From NCBI RefSeq assembly GCF_964275005.1, contig NC_092693.1, positions 18,233,706 through 18,297,705 of the forward strand: DNA of 64,000 nt. Direction: 5' to 3'. The notes beneath the pieces are model-generated. The model did not search any database, had not been told where the DNA came from, and worked only from the letters and a program-made list of their open reading frames with translations. Shown piece after piece: positions 32,957 through 44,994 of the stretch. The position numbers were made by a program, and so were the translations under genes. The number at the start of each line of letters is the position of its first letter. The stretch's first letter is position 1. The DNA is from Diadema setosum (lineage: Eukaryota > Echinodermata > Echinoidea > Diadematoida > Diadematidae).

Positions 32957-34061
32957 TTTTGTCCCGGCCGAACGAGTTCGAGCAGGGGACTATGAAACGA
33001 GCTCGGTACGTGTGTGTGTCTGTCCGTGCGTCCGTCCGTGTGTGCGTCCGTGTGTGATCAAAATGTTAAATTTGCTACTTCTCTGTCATTTATGAGCCAA
33101 TTTTGATTCTGTTTGCTTTATATGATAGCACTACATTGGAGCTTTGAAACTTCTACACAGAATTTCAGTTGTGACCTTTGACCTTGACCTTTGACCTATA
33201 TTGTACATTTTGCTACAAAATGCTACTCCTTCGCCATTTCTAACCCGATTTTGATTCCGTTTGCTTTATGTGATGGCACTAGGTGAGGGCTTCAAAACTT
33301 CTACACAGAATTTTGACCTTTGGCTTCTTTGACCTTTGACCTTGATTTTTGACCTATATTGTACATTTTGCTACAAAATGCTACTCCTTCGCCATTTCTA
33401 ACCCGATTTCGATTCCGTTTGCTTTATGTGATGGCACTAGGTGAGGGCTTCAAAACTTCTACACAGAATTTTGACCTTTGCCTTTGACCTTTGACCTTGA
33501 TTTTTGACCTATATTGTACATTTTGCTAGAAAATGCTACTCCTTCGCCATTTCTAACCCGATTTTGATTCCGTTTGCTTTATGTGATGGCACTAGGTGAG
33601 AGCTTCAAAACTTTTACACAGAATTTTGACCTTTGCCTTCTTTGACCTTTGACCTTGATTTTTGGCCTGTATTGTACATTGGCTACAAAATGCTACTCCT
33701 TCGCCATTTCTAACCCGATTTCGATTCCGTTTGCTTCATGTGAGGCACTAGGTGAGGACTTCAAAACTTTACACAGAATTTTGACCTTTGCCTTCTTTGA
33801 CCTTTGACCTTGATCTTTGACCTGTATTGTACATTGGCTACAAAATGCTACTCCTTCGCCATTTCTAACCCGATTTCGATTCCGTTTGCTTTATGTGATG
33901 GCACTAGGTGAGGGCTTCAAAACTTTTACACAGAATTTTGACCTTTGACTTCTTTGACCTTTGACCTTGATTTTTGATCTATATTGCACATTTTGCTACA
34001 AAATGCTACTTCCGGCGGGGACATATATTACGCACCGCGTAATTTCTACTTTTCCTTGTTT
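32957..34061 (+). mobile_element. Helitron-like repeat family C, copy 2, uninterrupted
   Basis: 5' GTCCCGGCCGAACGAG...GGGGAC, a GTCC/GTGT tract, then monomers whose TGCTACT starts fall at 33221, 33379, 33534, 33691, 33846 and 34004. Each monomer ends in TTGACCTTTGACC-type repeats. The 3' end is ATTACGCACCGCGTAAT, then TTCTAC and CCTTGTT. It shows the state of the array before the insertion in copy 1. Confidence 0.75.
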
Positions 34062-34269
34062 GACTTTCAAAGTGGCTGCAAACTTAGAAAGTTTTAACAA
34101 TGAATTTTCTTAAATTACAAACATGAATATATTCAAAAAGTTGAATGAGCTGTCTTACTCACAAGCTGACATAAGGGGTAAATTGCCTACCTGAATGGCG
34201 GCCCTACTGAAATTCAGCATGGCCACTATATATACCTAATGAGGTTGAACAATAGCTACACTGTATGAT

Positions 34270-34575
34270 TTAAATGAAATCCTTGGCATCACAAACATAG
34301 GTATTGCCTCCATTTTTAATGATTTTCATCACTCTCAAGTCAAGATATAGAACAAAACCTATTTTAAATTGGCAGCCACTTTGGATTTCAAGATGGCTGC
34401 CAAACCTGATGAGGTAGAACAAAAATGATGACTTAAATTAAACCTCTGGCATCATAAACATGGGTAATGCCACCATTTCTAATGATTTTTATCGCTCACA
34501 AGTCAAGATATAGGACAAAACCTATATCTAGATGGTGGCCATTTTTAAATTCAAAATGGCTGCTGAAGATGTGTT
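34270..34575. repeat. Tandem repeat of about 160 bp, two units
   Basis: Units share ggcatcacaaacataggtaa-like sequence, tttctaatgatttttatc, caagtcaagatatagg and aaaatggctgc. First unit about 34283-34440, second about 34445-34565. Confidence 0.55.
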
Positions 34576-37020
34576 TAGAAAAAATGGTACCCTAGACTTT
34601 TGGATTCAGCAGCCCCAAATTGGCAAAGCTAGCCAATAAAATCACTTTTGGCACAAAAAAATAACTGGAGCCATAACCCTGATATAAGCATCTGTACTGT
34701 GATGTGAAGAAATGAATCAAACTGGAGCAAATGAAAAAATAAAAGCTTTATGAAAGTCAGACAAGATTAAGTTGGTTATACAGAAATGGTATCCGCAGCA
34801 CAAGTTTTATCATGTTTCCGTGGAAGAGTGCTGTTGGTCTTCACTCTTTCCCTCAAAGTCAACTCAAATGATGATTAGTAGAGTCTCCCTTTAAACCAGC
34901 TTCATTGAACTGATCTTGTCTTGCCATTTATCTGTGATGAATTAACTGTCATTCTGTCTATGCTTTCTATTTGAGGAAACCCAAAGAATAAGAATTAAAA
35001 ATCTAATCATCTATCATTTTTTTTCTTTTTTTTTTTTGGGGGGGGGGGAATGGGTAAAGGTGTGGTGGAAAAAAAAAAGTCAGCAAAATCATTGTAAATT
35101 TTATTTTTGACTGTACAAGGTAAGATAAAATTGCAATTCTTGAATCATGTGCATTCCAAAAGACAAATTATTGATAGAAAATTAGATAGTGATTACATAT
35201 TCATGTAATTGTGTGATTTTTAATGATGAGAATGGAATGTGTTATACTTGTGTAATCACCAGGCAGGCAAAATTGCTTTAGCCTGTCCAGGAACAGCATC
35301 CCACACACCTAGCAATCACAAATTAAGAAATGTCACCGCCATTTATTGTCATTTTGAACATATCAGTAGTAGTGTGTCGTAATGTGTTTGGCTTGTTGCT
35401 ATGGAGCACATGACAGCAATCAAATTTGGCATGCATATTGCCTGGGATATAATCTACAAAACTGTAATTGGATTTCAGAAATCAATTCACTTTTAACAGT
35501 AATTAATGAATTATTCCCATTTATATTATTTTGGCCTAAAATACTCGCTTAGGCAATGGGTATGATGTTTTTTGGTGGAAAAGCTTACTAAAACAAAGTC
35601 TATCATTGTACAACATGAAAAAGAGCTGCACTCAAATCAATTCTTATGTATTTTATTGTCTTTGCAATCTGTTATATATGTCTTTGTTTTTAAAGCAGCA
35701 ACAAAAACAAAGGCTACTTTAGGGTGGTTTTTTTTTTACTCCCTTTTGCACTTTTCTGCAGATATCTGTCAACATGTAATTTCTGTGTCATATCATCAAC
35801 AACATTCCTTATTGAATGTGCGTGCCACTTGAAGAGAACTCGAGTGTGTCAAGCACTTTGATCATGGGAAATCAATCATTAAATTGTTACCTCTCAAGGT
35901 AACACTTTTCAAGAATTTTTTGTTCCTTGAGCTGCGTTGTTACTTATTGTTCTCTTCATGGAGTGTATTTATAAGATAGACACACCTTATCATAGTTATG
36001 TGTTTATCCCAGACTAAATGCTGATAGTGTATGCCAAAATATCAATACATAATGCATGGTGATTATTATGATGGTGATGGTAGTGTTGTTGCACGTGGTG
36101 CACGTGGTGATGATAATGGCAAGAAAATTGATGAGATAATAATGCTACTGACAAGACAAGGATTCTTTTCAAATTGCTGCTAATTGTGTGATTTTGATTT
36201 GATTTAATAAATCATATAAATAGAAAAAAAAAAGGAAAAGGATTATTACTTCAATAAACAAATGGATATCGTGACTGGAGTTATAAAGGCTTTGCCAGCA
36301 AATTCCAAGGTATGTTTAGCTGAAGGGCACATGAAAAGGAAGTGAATATTGAGGAAAATATGTCTGAAAGGGTTATATGCATACAATTTGTGCGTCTTTA
36401 CTTTAATCCATTTCTGCAGAACAGTTGAACACTCAGAGTGAAATACATGTATTGACATACCCAAAAGATATAAGTTCAGAAGTCTGAATAGGGAATTGTG
36501 TATTTTTATCTTTTTAGAGAAGGACAGACACAGAAGAAGATGGTGATGATAATGCATAGGAGGAAAGAGAGAAAAAGGATAAAATGTAAATGTAAGAGAA
36601 TGAGCAAGAGGAGAGAGATAGCGAGTGAGTGTATGTGTGTATGTCTTCAATTTTATACTGTACTATGTGCGCGAGCATGGACGATTCAAAGCGATATGAC
36701 TAGTGACGTATGGGGCAGTGTGCACTTTGTCGAACTGAAATGCATTCAGACTGAAGTAATGGTAACCACAATTCTCCGTGCAAACCTTCAAACAACACAT
36801 AATTACATGCGTTCAGATTTCAAATTTGATTTGCCAAAGCATTCGAAGTTTTTTCAGAGGACCTCATCCATTGCTCGCATTCGTCTAAATTACCCTGGCT
36901 GAAAAAAACAAATGGGGGTTGGGGGCGTGCCTCCCTGAAAGTCAACAGGGCCGGCAGAACCGAGGTAAAGGGGAGGCACCTTTTTTCTTCTTTTTTTTTT
37001 TTTTTTTGATAATACATAGG
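34576..37020. other. Non-coding AT-rich stretch
   Basis: Scattered homopolymer runs (poly-T/G near 35020-35050, poly-A tracts). The overlapping frames of 134 codons at 36246-36902 lie on opposite strands and show no family features. No gene or element is supported. Confidence 0.35.
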
Positions 37021-37060
37021 AATACATAGGCCCGAATTCACGAAGGCGGTACAAATGAAA

Positions 37061-37240
37061 CCATGGTTTAAACCATGGACAAAAACCATGGAGCGCCAAG
37101 TGTCGCACGGAATATTTCGTTACGAAATTGGTGATTTCGTCGACAAAATTACCGTTTCGTTAACGAAATTATCATTTCGTGGACGAAATGTTTATTTAGT
37201 TACAAAATGTTGTCATTTCGTCACAAAATAATTATTTCAT
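37061..37240. repeat. Perfect palindrome and 20-bp array of ATTTCGT-ACGAAAT units
   Basis: CCATGGTTTAAACCATGG at 37061-37078 is a perfect palindrome. From 37114, ATTTCGT-type motifs recur at 37134, 37154, 37174, 37194, 37215 and 37234. Most are followed by an imperfect complement such as ACGAAAT, giving about 20 bp per unit. Confidence 0.8.
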
Positions 37241-37256
37241 GAAGTTGCGGTGAGGC

Positions 37257-37337
37257 CTTTTTGTTTGTTTGTTTGTTTGTTTGTTTTTGTGTTGTTGTTG
37301 TTTGTTTGTTTGTTTGTTTTTTGTTTTTTTTTTGGGG
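37257..37337. repeat. GTTT microsatellite and poly-G
   Basis: Runs of TTTG repeats followed by T9 and G11. Confidence 0.85.
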
Positions 37338-39801
37338 GGGGGGGGTGCTTGGCAGCTGAAGAAACCCGGCGGCAGAAAGTTGCGCTGGAGACTTTTTTAT
37401 ATTGTTAGCTGATGAAACCCAGAAGTGGCGCCAGAAATACAAACTGCCCCCCCCCCCCCACACACACACACACTTTTAAAAACATGGCGCCGGCCGTGGT
37501 CAAAACGAAGTAATCTTTTTAAAAGCTGAACGATATCAAATGTTAAAGGTAACTACATAACAAAGAAAACAGAAAATAAAACAAAATAAACACAGCTTTG
37601 AAGTTGCACGTCAGCACAATTGAACAACTGTCAACTGTTGTCATGAAACAGTGGCATTGATCACAATCATATAAATCATGCAAATTTGGCGGTGTGGTAA
37701 TAGCTCTCCCACTTATATCTTACTTTAAACGAATATCCGTACACCACACTCAATTATTTTTTTACATCACATTGCAGAAACTTAAGTAGCTCATCTTTGC
37801 TAATGTATTAAAGTGAAACGATCATCTGATGTGATGAATACATCAAATTTGATTTGAATTCATGGAGGAGGTATTATTAGTTGAAATGAATTTATCATGA
37901 AAGTTGATATAATAACATCACTTTTAATTCTCGAAAGTGTATGCGAAGACTTGATTAATGGGAATCTGTGCGATGATGACAACTGTGCTTCGTAAAGTGT
38001 GCAAATGGCTGTCAGATCGTCACGTTTCATGCAAAACGCACATATTCAAAAACTCTTTAATTTCTTGCTTTTCCGTCTGATTTTGAAGACACTTGCCCGA
38101 TTCGCTTGTGACACTGTCCCTTCAGAATGCTTGTTTTTTGGGCAGTAAGTCGACAGGAAAACGTTGTGGGGTTTCTCTTTAATGTGCATGTCTCCTCCAA
38201 GTGGCTCCTGTTGACCCTTTCTCAGAGAAAAAGATATGATATATGATTGCACTTTCTGCGGGGTTTTGTTTATTTTTTGCGACAGCGAAATATGTGACGT
38301 TTATTATCAATCACGACCTTTACCACCGTATACCTCAAACGAGCTGACAGTAGAACCAAAGAGCTACTACCCACTCTTTGGTAGAACTATGCTGAACCTA
38401 ATAATAGATGCAGTTATGACTTGAGGGGAGTGCATAACAGCAACCCTATCATGCCTATAGTTGCTAAATCTCTGTTCGCGTATGTCGGTCTGTTTAAACA
38501 AGGACTTTCCTACCACCAAAAATAATATTTTGTTTCCTTAACATACACCGCAATGAACGATTCCCTGCAAACTTCCTTTTCCCCTTTTTCTCCCTTTTAA
38601 GGCATCCAGAAGCGGCTGAAGTGCGCAAAGAAATAAAATGAATGGCCAAGATTGCGTCTATTTTTGCCATTTTATTTAGATATGAGCAATCGTTAGCATT
38701 ATTGAACGCATGTTATTCACAAACTGGATGCCATCTACCCTTGAAACTTGCAGGAAATTGGGCGTTTTCACGAACGATTATTCTAACCATCATTTAATGG
38801 TTGCACAGCAAAGAAACATTGAGAGATGAATACATTGGTATGTTGTTTTCCGTTAAAAGATTGTAAAGTACATAAATCATATCGTCGTATATATCCATGC
38901 CAGAACCTGCCTGAATATGATCCTCCCAGTTCACCCTTTCATCAAACTCATATCAATAGAATGTGTGATATCATCATCACTGTTGAAGAAGATATAAAAA
39001 CGAAATGCTGATAGATGTGATTAGGCAGGAATTAACATGGTGAAGTTTTCTTTATTCTAGGCGCCTTTTTCAGCCGTCATGGTCAGCAAAATGCTGTGTG
39101 TAGCTTTGTTGATCTGATTAATAATGATTTTTCTTTAACAACTATTGATTGTAGTTTTGTAGTGGTGAATATTAATGGGAAACATGATACTACCCCGCAT
39201 GTGATCAGTCTCTTCTAATTTTGGCAAAGGGAGAGCATGCAGGAGCCATCTGAATTTCTATCTGATCCATATTTTAACGTGAGTATTATACGCTCTGTCA
39301 AATCCGTCAAAAACCATACATACATTCCGTGTTCTCAGATTACAGGCACAGGGAGTGTATAGGCGGGGGGGGGGGGGGGTTATTCTCTTTGTATGTGGGC
39401 CTACATTATATCATATTTGCCATTGTTCGCAAGTAGTTTTAGTAGTGGTAACAATGATTGTCTGATGTTCCTTTTCCGTAACCAAATCCCTGAGCGAGCC
39501 GTCTATGCAACTGGCATGTGAAATCAACAATACATGTACTGTATCACTCTCGGAGATAATTACCACTTGTTACACACTAGATGCAGCTATATGATCGGGG
39601 GTTGAGTAATATGTTATGTATATAGGCAACTGTGACGTATGCAGCTATTTTTCTTTAAACTGAAGCGATTGTAGTTCATCGTACTGACATCAATCGACGA
39701 TTGTATCCTGGTGCGAGAGAATGAACGAAAGACTCCTATAACATGAATAATGAATTTGTAAGGTATATAGTAAGAGAAATATAGCTGGCAGGTGTGTATT
39801 C
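37338..39801. other. Non-coding stretch
   Basis: No coding similarity, no clear terminal repeats. Poly-C with CA repeats at 37445-37474 and a poly-G at 39364-39380 are the only simple repeats noted. Confidence 0.35.
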
Positions 39802-40379
39802 GGTAAAGGGGAAATCCAGTCCAAATATAAGTTAATCTGATAAGAAAGAGTGAAATATTACGAGTTCAACGGTATAATTTTGATCGAAATTTCGATGAAA
39901 AATAAGGAAGTTATGACATTTTGAAGTTTCGCTATGTAGGGGGGAAACAGTTCTTGAACAGTCAATATGAATATGCAAATGGCAAAGTGAGCATGTCATA
40001 CCCTCACAACTTACCATATAAGTTTGTACATAAAATTTTGAAATTTCCAGTTTTTCAGTCAAACTCAATTATGGCCGAGGCTTAAATCCTCGTATATCTA
40101 ATTGATCACTATTCTGAAGTTATTCAACCAGGAATAATATAATGTTTCAGACGTCAGTGACAGAAACATTGAATTTTTGCCTTTTTTTTTTTTTTGGTAC
40201 ACGATCAATGGAGGGTATGACATGGTTAGCTCACTCATTTGCATATCAATATCCACTGTACAAGAACTGTTTTGCAGAAATTAGCAAAACTTCAAAATGT
40301 CATATATTTTACCGTTGAACTTTGACTCTTTTTTTTTTATCAGACTAACTTATATTTGGACTGGATTTCCTCTTTAACC
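39802..40379. mobile_element. 578-bp foldback element with long inverted repeats
   Basis: Left end GGTAAAGGGGAAATCCAGTC and right end GACTGGATTTCCTCTTTAACC are inverted. Similarity continues inward through ataagttaatctgat, acattttgaagtt and gtcataccctc and their complements, roughly 170 bp per arm. No coding sequence. Confidence 0.7.
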
Positions 40380-41391
40380 ATAACGGAAACGTGTCATTGA
40401 AAAAAAAAAAAATATCAATGTCAGATAATACCAGTCAGATAATCAGGTGAACAGGTAGCAGTGGTAATAAAGTGTATTTGGGTTGAGACTGTGTGTTTAC
40501 ATATGTCTTTATCATGGTTGAGTGTGTTTTTGTGTGAGTGTTAGTTAATGTGTTTTATCATGGAGCTACAGTCTGCTCCAAATGGTCATGTGCCTGCATG
40601 TAAAGTGTGTTTGTATTTTGGGAACATATGTTTTTGATCGGACGGAGAGTGGAGGGAATAATCTCCGCGGGATACTATAGCGCACACAAATTGAACATTT
40701 CCATTTGATATCATGGAAGAGAAATTGTGAACCAATAAGGAGCAGACGAATGATTGAGGTCAGAAAACCACAAGGAACAGATTTTAAGAGCTACTATCGA
40801 TGAACAAGAATTGAGCGACTATAAAGAGAAGGGAAACGAAGTAGAGATAGATATGGTAATAGAGACAGAGCGAGCGTGGGGGGGGGGAGAGAAGGGGTCA
40901 TCGAGAAAGCTCCCGTGAAGATGAGCAATTTAAGGAAAAGGGTTGGAAAGAGAGAGGGAGGGAGCGCTGGTCTGAGGGCATATGGAATCTGTGTCACGCT
41001 TGAAAGTAGACTATGATTTCCAGTCTGTCGAGGATTCACCGTGGGCGCAGATAACGGATATCAATATTTCCGGAGGTACAATTGGTCGGTACCGTGCATA
41101 CCACACGGTACTTTGAAAGGTTCGACTATTGTGACTGTCACAGGTGGAACTCTGAATTATCACATCCTTCGTCAGCCGCTTGACAAACTGGTGGCTGATC
41201 ATGTGCTGATCGAGCTCACAGTACAAGTGGAGAACTCAACCGAGTACGTCACAGAACTTGCAGTATATTGGGGATTATTATTATATGATGCTACCTGCCG
41301 GGCATTGCGCTGCATCGGAGTAATTTCAGCCGACTGCACTGGAACCAAAACTCGTATTCTGTGGTTGTATTACATGTATCAAAAGGACAAC
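40380..41391. promoter_or_regulatory. Upstream region of the EGF-like gene
   Basis: Sequence before the chosen start codon. The coding frame stays open back to an ATG at 41041, so a 5' UTR or a longer N-terminus cannot be told apart. No TATA box or other core element was identified with certainty. Confidence 0.3.
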
Positions 41392-41994
41392 ATGAATGTG
41401 CTTGTGTCTGTTACGTTGCTCTGTTTCATCATGAGTAGTTGCTTAAGTCAGACCACTCTGTTATCAGAATCGACGACCAATACAAGCAATAGCCCTACGA
41501 GCTTCGCTAGTAACGGGACAGATTCAGCCTCGACTTCCAATAGTCCGGCAAGTAGCAAATTGAATAATTCAACGACAAAGTCTACGACGAGCTCGTCCGC
41601 TAAATCGACAACCAGTGGGATGACGAAGCCAGAAGGTATTACGAAGGCAGCACATTTGACGACCACGTCAAGATTGAAATCAACGACCAACTTGGCTAAC
41701 AATGTTGCAACTGAGTTGACGACGAAATCCATTACCAGTTCAAAGACGAATTCAGAGTCAGCAGCTGCCACGAGAGCCAATTCGAGAACGAGTATGATGT
41801 CGAATTCAGCGGTTAAATCGACGGCCTATGCCTCTGCGAAATTGACGACGAAGACGACGGGCAAACGGACGAGGAAATCGACGACGAGTTTTTCGACTCC
41901 TTTTACGACCAGGCGAAGCGCTGCATCTCCCACCACGCATAGTTTAGTCATGAGAACGGCTGGCAATGTCGACGAAGCCGGTGGGGGTTCGTCG
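41392..41994 (+). CDS. EGF-gene exon 1: signal peptide and Ser/Thr-rich mucin-like domain
   Basis: 201 codons, phase 0 end, donor GTGAGT at 41995. The ATG at 41392 has A at -3 and opens a clear signal peptide, which is why I prefer it to the in-frame ATG at 41041. The rest is STT, KST and TTK runs without Cys. Confidence 0.75.
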
Positions 41995-44937
41995 GTGAGT
42001 TCATCAAATAAAACAGAATGTTACGTCATGTTCATTTATTCAGTTTCAATAATATGATAGGATAGATATACCAAATGCTGACCCTATATTTGAATGTTTC
42101 TGCACCTTTTTTTACTATTCTTGTAGGATCCTGGCACATTTTCTTTTTATATCTAAGACGCTACGTTAAGACGATTGACCGTGACGATTTTAAGGAGATT
42201 GAGTTCCTAGGTCAGCGTCATATTTGGTGTTACTATAGTGCCCCTCCTGTTTACATCCATGCTGTTATTTTTCATCGATTTTATTGATCCCTCAAAACTT
42301 GTTTGATCGGTGATAGTTTCTCTAATTGTTACAACATGATTTGTGTGTTTTTGTAAGTGTATGTGCGTATAGTTTTATCAGGGAGCTTCCTTATTCAATC
42401 AGAAAGGGTGACAGTAGATTGGCGAGATGTATGTAGGGTAGAGGTGGATATACCTATAGGTCAGGTTGCAACTTTTTTACCTGTTTTCATAAACTTTTGT
42501 CGACTCTTCACAACTTGATTGGTTTGTCTCCCTTGATTGATCAAACATGAATTCCCTAAATGTCTCAACTTTCATTTTTATACCTAAATATGAACTTGAA
42601 AAGGTGCTGCAGAGCAAACAAACATAAAACACGCGATGTGAATGGTGTGGTGGTTCTTCCTCGATCGTGCGAGTGGCTATGATAATATGCTTTCACTTGA
42701 TCCACACGGTAACGGAATCACATCACACACAGTTTTGACAAGACGGGGGCTCCCGGGGTCACACGGGTTGTGACGAGACTCGACAGACTCTCCTTAATTC
42801 GCTCCTTCGATCCATCTCGTCGTGTTATCAAACACACGAGCCGAGTCTGCGCCCGGGAGTCAAAGCGAAGGGTTCCAAATTGGCCTTGACACGAGCTCAA
42901 TATGTGAGCGGTGATGGCAGTAGCATGTGCGTTCTCCGCAAGGGTTTAGAGACCTCTGGGTTATCCTTATTGTGATGTCATCATCGATGGCTTGCTTCTC
43001 TTTCTTGCTTCTCTTTCTTCAATCGACCGTTTAATACTAACAAAATCTAATGCATAGTGCAGGATAATTGGAATTCTATTGATTAAATCAAACACTCTTT
43101 CTCATTGTCTTGTTGCTATGGGTTGATTTGAGGTGATATAAGTTGTATGTCAATTATCTTCAGGTGAAGTAAGATGTTGAAATATTCAGTTCACCTCAGT
43201 CCAATTCAATTCAATTCAATACAATTCAGTTCATTTCAATTCAATTCAATTCAATTCAATAAAGTTAATTTAACTTGAGTTAGCTTAATTCAATTCAATT
43301 CTGCTCCAAAGCATGCAACCTTAACTTAGGGAAAAGTCAACGTCGTAGCGTGAATTCCCACTGAAAGTAATAACATGTGAAAAAATAAATTGCACACTAA
43401 ATTGAGAAGACATATTTTGAATGTATATATTTTTTCATGTGTCTTAAAAAAATTTATGAGATACATTTTGTAGACCGCTTTTCTTTAGTGTTAGCATCAC
43501 TTGTGACGGTGATGTTGTCTTAACAGCAATACTTTTCACGTTTACCTCCATGATTATGGTATGCCATGCCGACGTTTGTTGAGTATATCAGCGGTATTCC
43601 ACTATTCATTATCATTTCTTAAAGAGATCGTATAGTTTTGGCTGAGACCTAACTTCAGGTTTCCAACAATTAGGGGAGATAATGAGAAACGTCGTAAGAA
43701 TATGAAACAGAATGTAATTCAAAGAGGATTCAACATTCATTTGATGAAAATTGGTTTTAAAATGGCTGAGAGCATTTCTAATAAAAGGTGGGACCCACCT
43801 TTTAATAGGATCGCTTTGTTTTACTTTGTTTTTGGACATCTCGGCCATTCCAAAACCAATTTTCATCACATAAACTTTGAATTCCTATTAGGGTGCTATG
43901 CTTTGTACTATTTCATAAGTGGTTTCTTGGTATCTTGCAAAAAGTTAAAAGCCCAATCCTCATCTCCACCAATACTACACTATCCCTTTAAGTTCCTAAA
44001 ATATAGCTATAATATGTTCTCAAATATGTACTTACGCTACTTCATAATCATGATCTGAAGCAATTTAGTTGGTTTCCTTATTTCAACTATTACAACATTT
44101 CACACCAAACTATGTACAAACTTTTCATCAAAGGATGATATCAGTTGCACCCACATGGAATTATTTTTAGTCAAAGCTGATATCATCTATATTGTGTACT
44201 TTTCTCTTAATGATCCATTATCATCTGATTTGGTAGCTGTCCTAGGCATTACATTCAACAATAAATACAACATCTAACAAATTACAAAATGATGCTTAAC
44301 TGGTCTATACCAACTGCTACAGATTCAACTTGACTACTAATAGCTGCTAACGATAGGTCGTGTATCCAGTCTGTAGTCGCTTTGTGCTTATGTTCGTGAG
44401 TTACAAGATTCTTGTCAATCCCTATAACGAAGCAGCTATTTAAGAGCCACGAACACTCAAAACTTTCTCCTTTGTCTCCTTTGCATGTGACCTCAGACAC
44501 GGGACTCTGATTGTCACTTCTCATCCAAACTGGGCCGGTCAAACAAATCCTGGGCCCTGTTTCATAAAGCTGTTCGTAAAGTTACGCATTACGAACGACT
44601 GGAATATGGAGTGCCAATGTGTGCCCATTTTTTCCCTCACGTTTTAACAAAGTACGACTGTATGTCAATATTTCATCTACATTGGAGCAAAAATACACTT
44701 TCAACTAAAAACGTGTGTAATTAACGATTAAGAATAATCATTACCATCTGCAAATTTCAATTTTAGCTATTGAAATTAACAATGATTAGGAAACTCACTT
44801 GGCTTGCCATATCTAAGTTGTTCGTAAAGTCGTACGTAACTTTACGAACAGCTTTATGAAACAGGGCCCAGTGACATTTCATAATGGTGTCGATTTCGTC
44901 ATGCATGTATAGATTATACTATCGCAGAAGAAGACTT

Positions 44938-44994
<57 letters not shown>

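Noticed and set aside
36246..36902. Opposing 134-codon frames
   Set aside because: Overlapping on opposite strands, no family motifs, and composition resembles the non-coding surroundings.
41041..41391. N-terminal extension of the mucin-like frame
   Set aside because: The frame is open, but the sequence lacks a signal peptide at its own start, and a clear one begins at 41392.
41448..41780. Antisense 110-codon frame of Val/Leu/Asp-rich sequence
   Set aside because: It is the mirror of the Thr/Ser-rich coding repeats on the plus strand.
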